From: DATGUP01 sp035301265 | GTDB lineage: Bacteria; Bacillota; Bacilli; Bacillales; Amphibacillaceae | Assembly (NCBI GenBank): GCA_035301265.1 | Contig: DATGUP010000016.1 | Location: forward strand, 1-64,000 | DNA length: 64,000 bases | Direction of reading: 5' to 3' | Shown: positions 1-8,488 of the stretch, in pieces | How the letters are laid out: every line of letters starts with the position of its first letter | Numbering within the stretch: position 1 is the first letter of the stretch | Program-made: the position numbers and the translations under genes | The notes under the pieces: model-generated | Told to the model about the DNA's origin: nothing | Database searches by the model: none | The model's input: the letters and a program-made list of their open reading frames with translations, nothing else

Positions 1-717
1 TCATCTTCACGCAAACGTTCAATCCAGCTTTTTGCATCAGCCACAAATTGTTCAAACCTCATGTCTTCTTCATCAATGATGGCTTCTTCATTTTTTCCCG
101 ATCCCCGCTTGTCATAACGAACGCTCGCAATACCAATGTCAGCCAGTTCCTCAGCCGGATACTTGAGGCTGTTATTGGTAGCTGCTTTGGAGTTCCCATT
201 ACGATCGGTCGCACCCGATCCCGGAATGATGAGCATCACTGGGTATGGCCCTTCTGTCTCAGGGATTTCCAGTTCTCCGTACATTGTCCCGAGTTCTGTT
301 TCAACATGCAAAAACTCCGCCGTTTTTTCATCATCCACAGCTGGCTTTTCACCTTTTTTTAATGCAAAAGGAAACGATTGACCATGCTGTTTGAACGTTC
401 CTTCTATACGATCGGTTTCCAATGTTCCATCAAAAGTAATCAAGTCACCTTGGATCTCCATAATAAGCACAATCTCCTCTGTATTCACATCAACACATTT
501 GAACGGGTAATTTTCAATACCTTGAACGGGAATGCTGACCACCTTCCCAGGTATCGTCATGTTCGAGTTCTATTTCAATATACAATGGTTGATCCGATAT
601 TTGAATCAAACCCGTCCAGTATCCTTCAAGAGCCTCCGCTTCATCACCCCCTTTTTCGCCACCAGTACAGCCAGCTAAAACTAACAAAGCGATCCAAATC
701 CATACGATCTTTTTCAA
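1..717 (-). pseudogene. Alpha/beta hydrolase lipoprotein, frameshifted and cut by the window edge
   Basis: The start at 717 gives a lipoprotein signal peptide (MKKIVWIWIALLVLAGC, lipobox LAGC) followed by a small beta domain beginning EGYWTG. In the starting frame translation stops near residue 67. From about position 540 the frame one base over stays open to the window edge and continues the same protein: VSIPVQGIENYPFKC, then the hydrolase oxyanion region IIPGSGATDRNGNS, then IASVRYDKRGSG. This order is that of secreted alpha/beta hydrolases of the COG1073 kind; the nucleophile Ser would lie beyond position 1. The break sits in GGTGGTC (537-543) and one extra base explains it. It may be a true pseudogene or a sequencing error. 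The substrate is unknown. Confidence 0.75.
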
Positions 718-834
718 TCGTCTGACCTCCCCTTTCTTATTTATGCTTCGGCTGACACGTTATTATAAACACAATGCATAATATCTACTGTCCCGCTCAA
801 AATATTATTGACTCTCATGTAGGAGGTTGAATAA

Positions 835-1437
835 ATGGAAAACCAAAATCAACAACAACATTTAAACAAATCTACGCAAACGACACATGGCGGCCATGAA
901 ATGATTGAAACACATCAAGTGCTTTCGTCATTGACAGGATGCATGGAACAATATGTGCTTTATGACCAGTATGTTCAGGACCAGGAATTAAAAAATATCA
1001 TGCAGCAGCAGCGCGCCTTTCTGTCACAACTCTACAACACGATTGTGGATACGCTTAAAACGGGTCAAGATCCGGCTGTTAAGACACAAACATACCTCAT
1101 GGATCAAGAAAACGATGTCGTTTATGGCATGCAACCAACTCAGCCGAAAACACCGGCTCAATCAACAGCTGAAATTAATGATCAATGCATTTCCAGTTTT
1201 ATGATGGATGGGCTTAAAGCCAATGCATCATCCTTCACGATGGCAGCACTTGAGGCAACCAACCCTGTATTAAGACGAGTCCTTGCCGACAGTATACCGA
1301 ATTTGATAGAAATGGCGTATGAAGTATTTTTATACCAAAACAAACATCAATATTACCAAGTCCCTCTACTAAAACAGGCGGATATGCAAACGTATATGAA
1401 CAGTTTTGCTCCGATTCAGGGAACAATGCCGCATTAA
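835..1437 (+). CDS. Spore coat protein, CotF family
   Basis: This 200-residue protein starts behind a strong AGGAGG site. After a Gln/His-rich, low-complexity N-terminus it has the CotF-type helical pattern: HEMIETHQVLSSLTGCMEQY, then YDQYVQDQELKNIMQQQ, and a second helical pair ending in an aromatic, Tyr-rich tail (FLYQNKHQYYQVP). Such proteins are structural components of the inner spore coat and are ferritin-like four-helix bundles. It stands alone between the divergent hydrolase and the LTA synthase, and a likely terminator follows. The exact paralogue (CotF, YraF/YraG or YhcQ type) cannot be decided from sequence reading alone. Confidence 0.8.
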   Translation: MENQNQQQHLNKSTQTTHGGHEMIETHQVLSSLTGCMEQYVLYDQYVQDQELKNIMQQQRAFLSQLYNTIVDTLKTGQDPAVKTQTYLMDQENDVVYGMQPTQPKTPAQSTAEINDQCISSFMMDGLKANASSFTMAALEATNPVLRRVLADSIPNLIEMAYEVFLYQNKHQYYQVPLLKQADMQTYMNSFAPIQGTMPH

Positions 1438-1454
1438 CAGTAACGCGTTGTTTG

Positions 1455-1490
1455 ACCATCCGTTCAGTTTCTATAAAGCGGGTGGTTTTC
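1455..1490 (+). terminator. Likely rho-independent terminator of the cotF-type gene
   Basis: The arms ACCATCCG (1455-1462) and CGGGTGGT (1479-1486) pair with one G-U and are followed by a short T run. It lies 18 bases after the coat gene stop codon. Confidence 0.55.
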
Positions 1491-1715
1491 ATTTGACAAT
1501 AAAACATAAAACCTATTCATAAGCATAATTTGCCTTTAGGATGAATAAACTTTCGCTGATTCCTTTCGTCATTCAATTTAGTCGATAAGAACTAATTTAG
1601 TTGGTAATTCATGTCATTTTTATGAAATCCCTTGCTTTTTACCCCAAAAATGAGTAAAATATATGTTCGTTATTGATATACTTGTTTTGATAATAACTTT
1701 GAGGTGAAAATAATA

Positions 1716-3638
1716 ATGAAGAAGTTACTTTCTTCAAAATGGGGTTTTTTCAGTCTTGCCGTCGTGACTATTTGGCTGAAATCCTATTTAATCTATTTAT
1801 TTGAGTTTAATTTGGATATTCAAAATAGCATACAACAATTTCTATTATTCTTTAACCCGCTCAGCTCGTCTTTAATTCTTCTCGGGCTGGCGCTGTTTGC
1901 CAAGGGGAGAAGAGCCGGGGGTTGGATAATCGTTATTCACGGGACTATGAGCTTATTTCTATATGCCAATGTCGTTTTCTATCGGTTTAATACCGATTTT
2001 ATCACATTGCCGACGCTGACTCAGACGAGCAATTTTAGCAGTCTCGGCAGCAGTATTGCCAGTCTCGTCGAATGGCATGATCTGTTTTATACACTTGATT
2101 TTATTTTCCTGATCGCGCTGTTTATCTGGATCAGGCCTAACTGGTCTAACACGCGCACGCGCCTGCAACTGCGGAAGCCATTGCTTGTCATCATGGTAGG
2201 GATTATCGCATTTGTAGTGAATCTCGGTATGGCAGAAGCCGATCGCCCACAACTGCTTAAACGAACTTTTGACCGCAACTACATTGTCAAATATCTCGGT
2301 GCCTATAACTTTGCGGTCTATGATGCCATACAAAATGTCAAAACTTCAACACAACGCGTACTGGCTGACAGCAGTGATATGACTGTCGTAGAAAACTACA
2401 CCAAAAATAAATATGCTGAGCCAGATCCGGAACTTTTCGGTGTTGGTAAAGGCAAAAACATTATCAAAATTCACCTTGAGTCGTTCCAATCATTTTTGAT
2501 TGATTTCGAACTACATGGTGAAGAAGTAACACCATTTATTAATTCACTCGTCCACGACAACGAAGATTTTACGTATTTCGATAACTTCTTCCACCAAACC
2601 GAGCAAGGAAAAACAGCAGATGCGGAGTTTATCATGGATAATTCACTCTACGGATTGCCTCAGGGAGCCGCTTTCGTTACTAAGGCTAACAACACGTACC
2701 ATGCATTACCGGCGATCTTAAACCAAGAACAAAACTACACATCAGCTGTTCTTCACGGTGATAATAAGTCCTTTTGGAACCGCGATGAAATTTATAAATC
2801 ATTTGGTATCGATGAGTTTTTTGACGCCAGTTATTATGACATGAGTGATGAACAAGTCATCAACTACGGCTTGAAAGATAAACCGTTCTTTAAAGAATCG
2901 ATGCCGTATTTACAATCATTGGAAGAACCATTTTACGCCCATTTGATTACACTGACACACCACCATCCTTATCTGATCGATGAAGAAGATGCAACCATCG
3001 ATCCAGCGGAAACGGGAGATGGCTCTGTCGATCGCTACTTTCAAACCGCCCGTTATTTAGATGAGTCATTAGAACAATTTTTTGATGACTTAAAGGCGAA
3101 CGACATGTATGAAGACTCGATCATTATGATCTACGGAGACCATTACGGAATTTCCGATAATCATAAACGAGCGTTGAAAGAGATTTTGGGAGAAGAGATT
3201 ACCCCGTTTAAATATGCCCAATTACAACGGGTACCATTTATGATAAAAATCCCCGGTGTCGAAGGGCAAGGAATCAATCATGAATACGCCGGACAAATAG
3301 ATGTCATGCCGACTTTGCTTCATTTGTTAGGTATTCGTGCACAAGATTATATCCTTTTCGGAACAGATTTATTCTCAGAAGACCATAAAGAGTTTGTTCC
3401 ATTCCGCAGTGGCGACTTTATTACACCGGAGTACAGTCACATTTCCGGAGCCTATTACGATAACGAAACGGGCGAGGAAATTAAACCAACCGAGAAGATG
3501 AAAGAACTGAATCAAACCGTTCAGCATGAACTGGAGCTGTCCGATGAAGTTCTCTACGGTGATCTCCTCCGGTTCTACACACCAACCGATGATTGGGAAC
3601 CGGTGGATCCGTCGCAATATAAATACGGGAAGGAATAA
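1716..3638 (+). CDS. ltaS: Lipoteichoic acid synthase (LtaS-type polyglycerolphosphate transferase)
   Basis: This membrane enzyme polymerises glycerolphosphate from phosphatidylglycerol onto a glycolipid anchor to make lipoteichoic acid. Five N-terminal membrane helices (about residues 1-205) precede an extracellular sulfatase-fold domain. I chose the ATG at 1716, with GAGGTG 9 bases upstream, over an in-frame GTG at 1704. With that start the catalytic Thr in QGKTADAEF is residue 300, the metal ligand Glu in HLESF is 255, and Asp-His in YGDHYG are 475-476, the same numbers as in Staphylococcus aureus LtaS. The HGDNKSFWNR motif supplies the substrate-site His. The 640-residue length is normal. 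It is monocistronic with a strong terminator. Confidence 0.93.
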   Translation: MKKLLSSKWGFFSLAVVTIWLKSYLIYLFEFNLDIQNSIQQFLLFFNPLSSSLILLGLALFAKGRRAGGWIIVIHGTMSLFLYANVVFYRFNTDFITLPTLTQTSNFSSLGSSIASLVEWHDLFYTLDFIFLIALFIWIRPNWSNTRTRLQLRKPLLVIMVGIIAFVVNLGMAEADRPQLLKRTFDRNYIVKYLGAYNFAVYDAIQNVKTSTQRVLADSSDMTVVENYTKNKYAEPDPELFGVGKGKNIIKIHLESFQSFLIDFELHGEEVTPFINSLVHDNEDFTYFDNFFHQTEQGKTADAEFIMDNSLYGLPQGAAFVTKANNTYHALPAILNQEQNYTSAVLHGDNKSFWNRDEIYKSFGIDEFFDASYYDMSDEQVINYGLKDKPFFKESMPYLQSLEEPFYAHLITLTHHHPYLIDEEDATIDPAETGDGSVDRYFQTARYLDESLEQFFDDLKANDMYEDSIIMIYGDHYGISDNHKRALKEILGEEITPFKYAQLQRVPFMIKIPGVEGQGINHEYAGQIDVMPTLLHLLGIRAQDYILFGTDLFSEDHKEFVPFRSGDFITPEYSHISGAYYDNETGEEIKPTEKMKELNQTVQHELELSDEVLYGDLLRFYTPTDDWEPVDPSQYKYGKE

Positions 3639-3646
3639 CGATTGAT

Positions 3647-3682
3647 AAGGGAATGTATGAGCTATACATTCCCTTTTCTTTA
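3647..3682 (+). terminator. Rho-independent terminator after ltaS
   Basis: A perfect 12-bp stem, AAGGGAATGTAT (3647-3658) with ATACATTCCCTT (3664-3675), has a 5-base loop and is followed by TTTTCTTT. Confidence 0.9.
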
Positions 3683-3707
3683 GGCTTCTAATCGTATACT
3701 TCTAAAT

Positions 3708-3869
3708 CTAATCGAGCAACCGGTTCGTTTCATCGACTTCCAACACCCGTGACGGGCCAGGGTTGATCCCCTTGCCGTTACAAACGCTGCATTTATACTG
3801 CCAGCCTTCGTCATCAGACTGCATCCCTCTACCGTCACAAGCTTTGCACATTTTTTTATCTGCTCCCAT
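3708..3869 (-). CDS. Small DnaJ-type double zinc-knuckle protein (YuiA-like)
   Basis: A 53-residue protein starting at 3869 behind a GGGGGG ribosome site. It contains two Cys-rich knuckles of the DnaJ type, CKACDGRG and CSVCNGKG, about 14 residues apart, which would bind one zinc ion. The longer in-frame extension up to 4064 has no protein-like character, so the internal ATG is preferred. Small one-zinc proteins like this (YuiA in Bacillus subtilis) are widespread in Bacillaceae and have no assigned role. The tail VLEVDETNRLLD is acidic. Confidence 0.7.
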   Translation of the reverse strand: MGADKKMCKACDGRGMQSDDEGWQYKCSVCNGKGINPGPSRVLEVDETNRLLD

Positions 3870-4129
3870 TATAACCCCCCTTTTGCGTCTAGTATGTGTC
3901 AAGCGGTGCATCATTATGACACTTCGATATAGTGAAACATTTATCCTTCTGCTAGCATATCTTACCAATTTCCTGGACATACTAAATGTGAAAGAGGAGT
4001 GATGCAAGAATGAACGGACATGGAGGTCGCGGCGATTAATGCGCGGGTGGCAAAAACTCAACAAATTGCTTTACAACCCGAAATTACATACAATAATGAA
4101 GGAATATAAACACGAAAGAGGCATGCATT

Positions 4130-4585
4130 ATGAGCAAAAAAGATGTCAATGACTATCTCAAGGAAGGTATTTATGGGACACGCCGTCCGAAAGAAGCCGA
4201 GCGTGCCTACTATCTTGGAACATTGAGAGAGCGAATCGTCCTCGCCCTTACAAAAGGGCAAGTAATGCGGGATAAGAGTCTTACTGAGCTCGAGCAAGCG
4301 ATGCAAGAGCATCCGGAAACAAAGTTATTGATCAACGGATCAATCGGTTACCGGTTTTTAAAAGCGGAAAAAGATCTCGCTGAAAAATATAATATCCCTT
4401 ATACGATCGTGACTCATACAGAAAACGAAACGGACATCGGCGCTGTGTTGACGTATGATTATGCCATTGATAAAGAAGATATTTTCGTCAAAGACGACGC
4501 TGGCAAAAAGAAAACGGAGAAACAACCTGCTGAACGCCGATCATTGTTTTCTAAAATTATCAGCTGGTTCAAACCCTCCGATTAA
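4130..4585 (+). CDS. yueI: YueI family protein (DUF1694)
   Basis: A 151-residue cytosolic protein with the family signature at the N-terminus: YLKEGIYGTRRPKEAER, then LGTLRERIVLALTKGQVM. The middle (TKLLINGSIGYRFLKAEKDLAEKYNIPYTIV) and the acidic DIGAVLTYDYAIDKEDI block are also typical. The C-terminus is a Lys-rich linker ending in ISWFKP. The family has a Rossmann-like fold but no established biochemical role. The gene is monocistronic with its own terminator, which faces the convergent yitT gene. Confidence 0.85.
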   Translation: MSKKDVNDYLKEGIYGTRRPKEAERAYYLGTLRERIVLALTKGQVMRDKSLTELEQAMQEHPETKLLINGSIGYRFLKAEKDLAEKYNIPYTIVTHTENETDIGAVLTYDYAIDKEDIFVKDDAGKKKTEKQPAERRSLFSKIISWFKPSD

Positions 4586-4641
4586 AATAAGTCTTGTGGC
4601 ACACCAATCCAGATATTGAATATCCCCTTGCAATGAAAAGA

Positions 4642-4673
4642 AAGTAGTCCAAGCTTTGCGGGACTACTTTTTC
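4642..4673 (+). terminator. Terminator between yueI and the convergent yitT-type gene
   Basis: The arms AAGTAGTCC (4642-4650) and GGACTACTT (4661-4669) are followed by a T run on the + strand. A-rich flanks on the left make it only weakly usable from the other side. Confidence 0.8.
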
Positions 4674-4679
4674 AATTTG

Positions 4680-5549
4680 TTATAGTTTTTGGCCGTAATA
4701 CTTATCGAGTGAAAATCCTCGGCCGAGAATTTCCGATGCATTAACGAAAACGACAAATGCGGTCGGATCTTCTTCTTGTAGTTTTTTGCGCAAATAGACA
4801 GCCTCCTGCTGTTCTGTGACGCAAAAGATGATGGTTTTTGCCTGATTGGAATAACCGCCAACCGATTTTACTTTTGTCAAGCTCCGGTCAATTTCTTCGT
4901 GAATAAGCGCTTGAATCTTTTTTTCGTGTTCAGTAATGATCATGATTAATTTAGTCGCCGATGTATGCAATTGGACACGATCAATAACCTTACTTGTCAT
5001 ATAGATGCACATGAGTGCAAAAAGGGTTAATTCCAAATTAAAAACGACAAGTGAAGCAATAACGACACTGCCGTCGACGATGAACTGCGAATAACCACTG
5101 GAAAGTCCTGTGAATTTTTTAACGATTTGAGCAACCGCCGCAGTCCCACCAGTTGATCCATTTCCTCGATAGACAATTCCCAGTCCGGCTCCAAGAATAA
5201 GCGCCCCGTATACCGCACCGAGCAATGGATTTGTAACAGTATACGGAATATCTTCACTGAGCCAAATGACGAACGGGACCCAAAAAGTTCCTACTAGCGT
5301 TTTCCAACTAAAATCTTTTCCTAAAGTGATCCACCCGATCACAAATATCGGCACGTTGATTATAAATTGTGTGTATGCCGGGCTCCATTCAAATGCCTCG
5401 TATAAAATGGTGCTTACACCGGAAATGCCTCCGGCAGCCAGTTTTGCCGGCAATAAGAACATATTATAGGACAGGCCGACAAATGTTGCCCCGATGATAA
5501 TGAGCATGTATTGTTTTACTGTATGTTTGATTCCGTGCTGTGTCATATT
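4680..5549 (-). CDS. YitT family membrane protein (DUF161 plus DUF2179)
   Basis: A 289-residue protein with five predicted membrane helices. These include the family's LPAKLAAGGISGVSTIL and GAGLGIVYRGNGSTGGTAAVA motifs. A cytoplasmic DUF2179 domain follows (IITEHEKKIQ...FCVTEQQEAVYLRKKLQEEDPTA). The ATG at 5549 is preferred because GGAAGGA lies directly upstream; the ORF extends 24 bases further without a good site. The family is sometimes annotated as a transporter, but no substrate is proven. It has a near-consensus promoter (5586-5614). Confidence 0.85.
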   Translation of the reverse strand, partial: NMTQHGIKHTVKQYMLIIIGATFVGLSYNMFLLPAKLAAGGISGVSTILYEAFEWSPAYTQFIINVPIFVIGWITLGKDFSWKTLVGTFWVPFVIWLSEDIPYTVTNPLLGAVYGALILGAGLGIVYRGNGSTGGTAAVAQIVKKFTGLSSGYSQFIVDGSVVIASLVVFNLELTLFALMCIYMTSKVIDRVQLHTSATKLIMIITEHEKKIQALIHEEIDRSLTKVKSVGGYSNQAKTIIFCVTEQQEAVYLRKKLQEEDPTAFVVFVNASEILGRGFSLDKYYGQKL

Positions 5550-5585
5550 GTCTTCCTTCCTCACGTACTGCACTCATACCCATTT

Positions 5586-5614
5586 ATTTTAAGTATGTTA
5601 TAGTCGTCTGTCAA
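5586..5614 (-). promoter_or_regulatory. SigA-type promoter of the yitT-type gene
   Basis: Read on the minus strand: TTGACA (5614-5609), a 17-base spacer, and TAAAAT (5591-5586). It lies about 40 bases upstream of the start codon. Confidence 0.75.
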
Positions 5615-5809
5615 TGCTGGCGTGCCGGGCCGCGAATCAGCCACCCATTCAGATCACCATGTTTTTGGGGGATTTCATAGTTTTTGTTTACAAGACAGCA
5701 CATATGAAGACAGGCTCCGTTTCCCGCCTGCGATTTGAATGAGCTGCGGCAGGAAAAAAGCAGGCATATTTCATCTTAAAGCACAAATACTAAGCATGGA
5801 GGTGCTAGC

Positions 5810-6052
5810 ATGACACAGCCGTACCGCTGCCCTAATTGCAAAACAAATCGCTCACGTTTCAACATGATCCAACAGGTGGCAAAACCCGTGAAACTGGATC
5901 CCAAAAACGGGGACATACTCAATGACTACACAGAAGATGTGATACCGATCTTCCATACGCGTTACACAGGCCCTGAATATCGGATTCAATGCGGTGTTTG
6001 CGGTCTTGTGGAAGAAGAACAAACATTTATCAAATTTGCCAAGTTCGAGTGA
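5810..6052 (+). CDS. Small zinc-ribbon protein of unknown function
   Basis: An 80-residue protein starting behind GGAGGTG. Two CxxC pairs, CPNC near the N-terminus (residues 8-11) and CGVC near residues 62-65, would form a zinc ribbon. Between them lies a conserved-looking segment (VKLDPKNGDILNDYTEDVIPIFHTRYTGPEYRIQ). I do not recognise a function. The small spore-protein gene sspP starts 40 bases downstream on the same strand with no terminator between, so the two may be co-transcribed, which would suggest late-sporulation expression. Confidence 0.7.
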   Translation: MTQPYRCPNCKTNRSRFNMIQQVAKPVKLDPKNGDILNDYTEDVIPIFHTRYTGPEYRIQCGVCGLVEEEQTFIKFAKFE

Positions 6053-6092
6053 CGTTTAAAAAGTCTAGCATGAGAAAGAAAGGTGAATCGAA

Positions 6093-6245
6093 ATGCCCGA
6101 CAGACCAAAAGGACCGAAACAAACGCAACAGCCCAACTTGCCAAAAAGTCCGGATCAGCCCTACGGGGAACCGTTGGACGGATCACATAAAGTCAAGCAA
6201 AAAAATCATTCCCGAAAGAAAAAAGGCGCCGATCATGATATGTAA
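6093..6245 (+). CDS. sspP: Small acid-soluble spore protein P
   Basis: A 50-residue, very basic protein. The second half matches the SspP (CotL) pattern: PDQPYGEPLDGSHKVKQKNH followed by SRKKKGADHDM, ending in the family's characteristic HDM. The ATG at 6093 has AAAGGTGAA upstream. Minor SASPs of this type are made in the forespore and are found only in spores; their role beyond this is unclear. The gene follows the zinc-ribbon gene and is closed by a terminator at 6271. Confidence 0.88.
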   Translation: MPDRPKGPKQTQQPNLPKSPDQPYGEPLDGSHKVKQKNHSRKKKGADHDM

Positions 6246-6270
6246 CACATGGCATTAGTCTGCCCAATGT

Positions 6271-6303
6271 AAAACCTCTTCATCATCAGGCAGCGGGGGT
6301 TTT
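6271..6303 (+). terminator. Terminator after sspP
   Basis: AAAACCTC (6271-6278) pairs with GGGGTTTT (6296-6303), with one G-U pair; the T-rich arm serves as the U tract. Confidence 0.65.
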
Positions 6304-6620
6304 GTCTGTTCCATTTTTCGGCAAATAACGAATCGATAAAGCTAATATTTTTTTGTGACACGGAAGATTGTTGAATCGCCGCGGCGGCAGCTGAAGGTGA
6401 ACGCTGCAGGCACACTCTATTTAAAGACCTCCAAACGAATAAAATCTTTGTCATACAGGCATTGCATACAGCAATGCCATTTATCATGAATAAATGGCAT
6501 ACACCTTTTTTGCTTATTCAGACATGAAAACATAGATGTTATACCAATTTCAGCGCTTAGGGAACCTTTTTCTGCTATACTGAATGCAAGTAAACCATCA
6601 CAAAAGAGGTGTCGACGATA
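6304..6620. other. Intergenic stretch without a recognisable gene
   Basis: The stretch lies between the sspP terminator and an ABC-ATPase relic. Open frames here are short and lack ribosome sites. It ends in a promoter-like and ribosome-site-like region (AAGAGGTG at 6604) belonging to the relic. Confidence 0.6.
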
Positions 6621-6768
6621 TTGCTGACGATCAGTCATGTTCACAAATCTTACGGAAACCTTCAGGCCCTAAAGGATGTCTCCCTCATCATTCCAAACGC
6701 TTATAAAAATTATAGCATCGATTATCCGGGACTATGCTGGAAATGTTCAGTTCACCGGTATGACAGAT
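6621..6768 (+). pseudogene. Relic of an ABC transporter ATP-binding protein
   Basis: A TTG at 6621 behind AAGAGGTG opens a typical ABC-ATPase N-terminus: LLTISHVHKSYGNLQALKDV then SLIIP. The following bases, read one frame over from about 6701, give TLIKIIASIIRDYAGNVQFT, the segment that normally follows the Walker A motif (KTTLLKIIAGL...). The intervening GLLGPNGAGK-type segment is missing. This is therefore a gene with an internal deletion plus frame change; everything after about residue 50 is also lost, since the BCCT terminator follows. It cannot be functional. Confidence 0.75.
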
Positions 6769-6810
6769 AGAAGCGTCGATAAACGATGTCGTCGAACAGA
6801 AAAAGTAAAG

Positions 6811-6838
6811 GACAGCTGCTTACCGGCCCGCAGCTGTC
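6811..6838 (-). terminator. Terminator of the BCCT transporter gene
   Basis: GACAGCTGC (6811-6819) and GCAGCTGTC (6830-6838) form a perfect 9-bp stem. On the minus strand it is followed by CTTTACTTTTT. Confidence 0.8.
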
Positions 6839-6859
6839 ATGCAATTTTTAGGAACGCGG

Positions 6860-8338
6860 CTACTGCATCTCCTTCCGTGCTGTTTTAAAAAACGACACCG
6901 CCATCAATATAACGATGGCGGAAAATGGCAACGCGGCGATAATCAACATATTTTCAAACCCTTGAATACCGCCTGAGAACAAAACGATCGCTGCCATAGC
7001 CGACAAGACTATCCCCCAGATAATTTTGACCTTATTGTCCGGGTTAAGACGTCCGTCCGTACTGAACATACCTAAGACAAATGTCGCCGAATCTGCAGAA
7101 GTGATGAAAAAAATCGCGATGACAAAAACCGTCACAAAAGATAAAATCCCGCCGATGGGATAATGTTCAAACATGCCAAACGTTGCTGTTTCTGTAGCGA
7201 GTTCGGATAATTGGGCAAGCCCAGTTTGTTCCACATTTAACGCCGATACTCCAAAAACGGAGAAGAAAATGATCGTAACGAGCGTCGGCGCCAGAAGCAC
7301 TCCGGCCACAAACTGTCTGATCGTACGGCCTTTAGATACCCGAGCGATAAACATACCGACAAACGGCGACCAAGAAATCCACCAAGCCCAGTAAAAGATC
7401 GTCCATTCATTAATCCACGCTCGCCCTTGTTCGCTCAGTGGCTTCAATTGAAAACTCATCTCTAGAAAATGTCCCGCATAATTTCCGATCGTTGTTGTAA
7501 ACATGTTCAAAATATACATGGATGGACCGACAACAAAAAGTACCGTCACTAAAGCAGCTGCTACCCACATGTTGACCGAGCTAAGAATTTTAATTCCCTT
7601 TCCAAGTCCCGACCATGCAGAAATAATAAAGAGAACCGTCGCAACAATAAGAATCACTAACTGAAACCAGAAAGCTTTCGGTGCATTGAACAAATACGTT
7701 AAACCACTGTTGATTTGGGCCGATCCAAAACCGAGCGTTGACGATACACCGACAATCGTTGCAAAAATCGCTAAAGTATCGACGATTACACCCGGCATCC
7801 CACGCATGGCTTTGTCACCAAATATTGGAATCAGTGTTGAACTTACAAGTCCGGGAGCTTCTTTATGGAATTGAAAATAAGCGAGAACGAGCGCTACAAT
7901 CGCATACAGCCCCCATCCATGAAATCCCCAATGAAATGCAGCATACTGCAACGATTCTTCAATGGCTTGATCACTACCCGGCTCAGCATTCGGCGCATTG
8001 GCAAAAGCATGGGAAATCGTCTCAGCTGTCGTAAAAAACATGAGGCCAATCCCCATCCCGGCACTAAACAACATAGCAAACCACGCTGGCAAACTAAACT
8101 CCGGTTCATCGTCGTCTTTGCCAAGTTTAATTTCTCCGAAGCGGGAAAACATTAGAAACAGGCAAAAACTAATCATTGCCACAATGACAAACATATAATA
8201 CCAACCGAATTTATCAGAAATAAACGCCGTTATCGACGCTGTTGTATCGTTTAAATTATCAGGAATAAACGAACCCCAAAGCACGACCGCGATACATATG
8301 ATAACAGCAAACCAAAACACTCGTGTTATATTGCGCAA
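6860..8338 (-). CDS. BCCT family betaine/choline/carnitine transporter (OpuD/BetL-like)
   Basis: A 492-residue, 12-helix Na+-coupled importer of quaternary-ammonium osmolytes. The family features are GMGIGLMFF, the conserved WGFHGWGLYAIVALVLAYF, and the substrate-site segment with WAWWISWSPFVGMFIARVSKG then RTIRQF. The substrate-binding Trp box (W-W-x-x-W-x-P) is intact, as in glycine-betaine transporters. The TTG at 8338 is chosen because AGGGGG precedes it; the upstream ATG at 8413 lacks a site and adds non-family sequence. It is monocistronic, with a terminator at 6811. This transporter and the one at 19366 point to osmotic stress. Confidence 0.9.
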   Translation of the reverse strand: MRNITRVFWFAVIICIAVVLWGSFIPDNLNDTTASITAFISDKFGWYYMFVIVAMISFCLFLMFSRFGEIKLGKDDDEPEFSLPAWFAMLFSAGMGIGLMFFTTAETISHAFANAPNAEPGSDQAIEESLQYAAFHWGFHGWGLYAIVALVLAYFQFHKEAPGLVSSTLIPIFGDKAMRGMPGVIVDTLAIFATIVGVSSTLGFGSAQINSGLTYLFNAPKAFWFQLVILIVATVLFIISAWSGLGKGIKILSSVNMWVAAALVTVLFVVGPSMYILNMFTTTIGNYAGHFLEMSFQLKPLSEQGRAWINEWTIFYWAWWISWSPFVGMFIARVSKGRTIRQFVAGVLLAPTLVTIIFFSVFGVSALNVEQTGLAQLSELATETATFGMFEHYPIGGILSFVTVFVIAIFFITSADSATFVLGMFSTDGRLNPDNKVKIIWGIVLSAMAAIVLFSGGIQGFENMLIIAALPFSAIVILMAVSFFKTARKEMQ

Positions 8339-8488
8339 ACGAATACCCCCTGCACTTTTCTTGTTAGTATGAACCACATAGATCAAGATCATGCATAGGG
8401 GATTCGCATGCACAACAACACATTGCCCCTACTAATAACAAAGCCCCGGCATGTCTCTTGTGACGACATAAGCCAGGAGTTTCATAAC

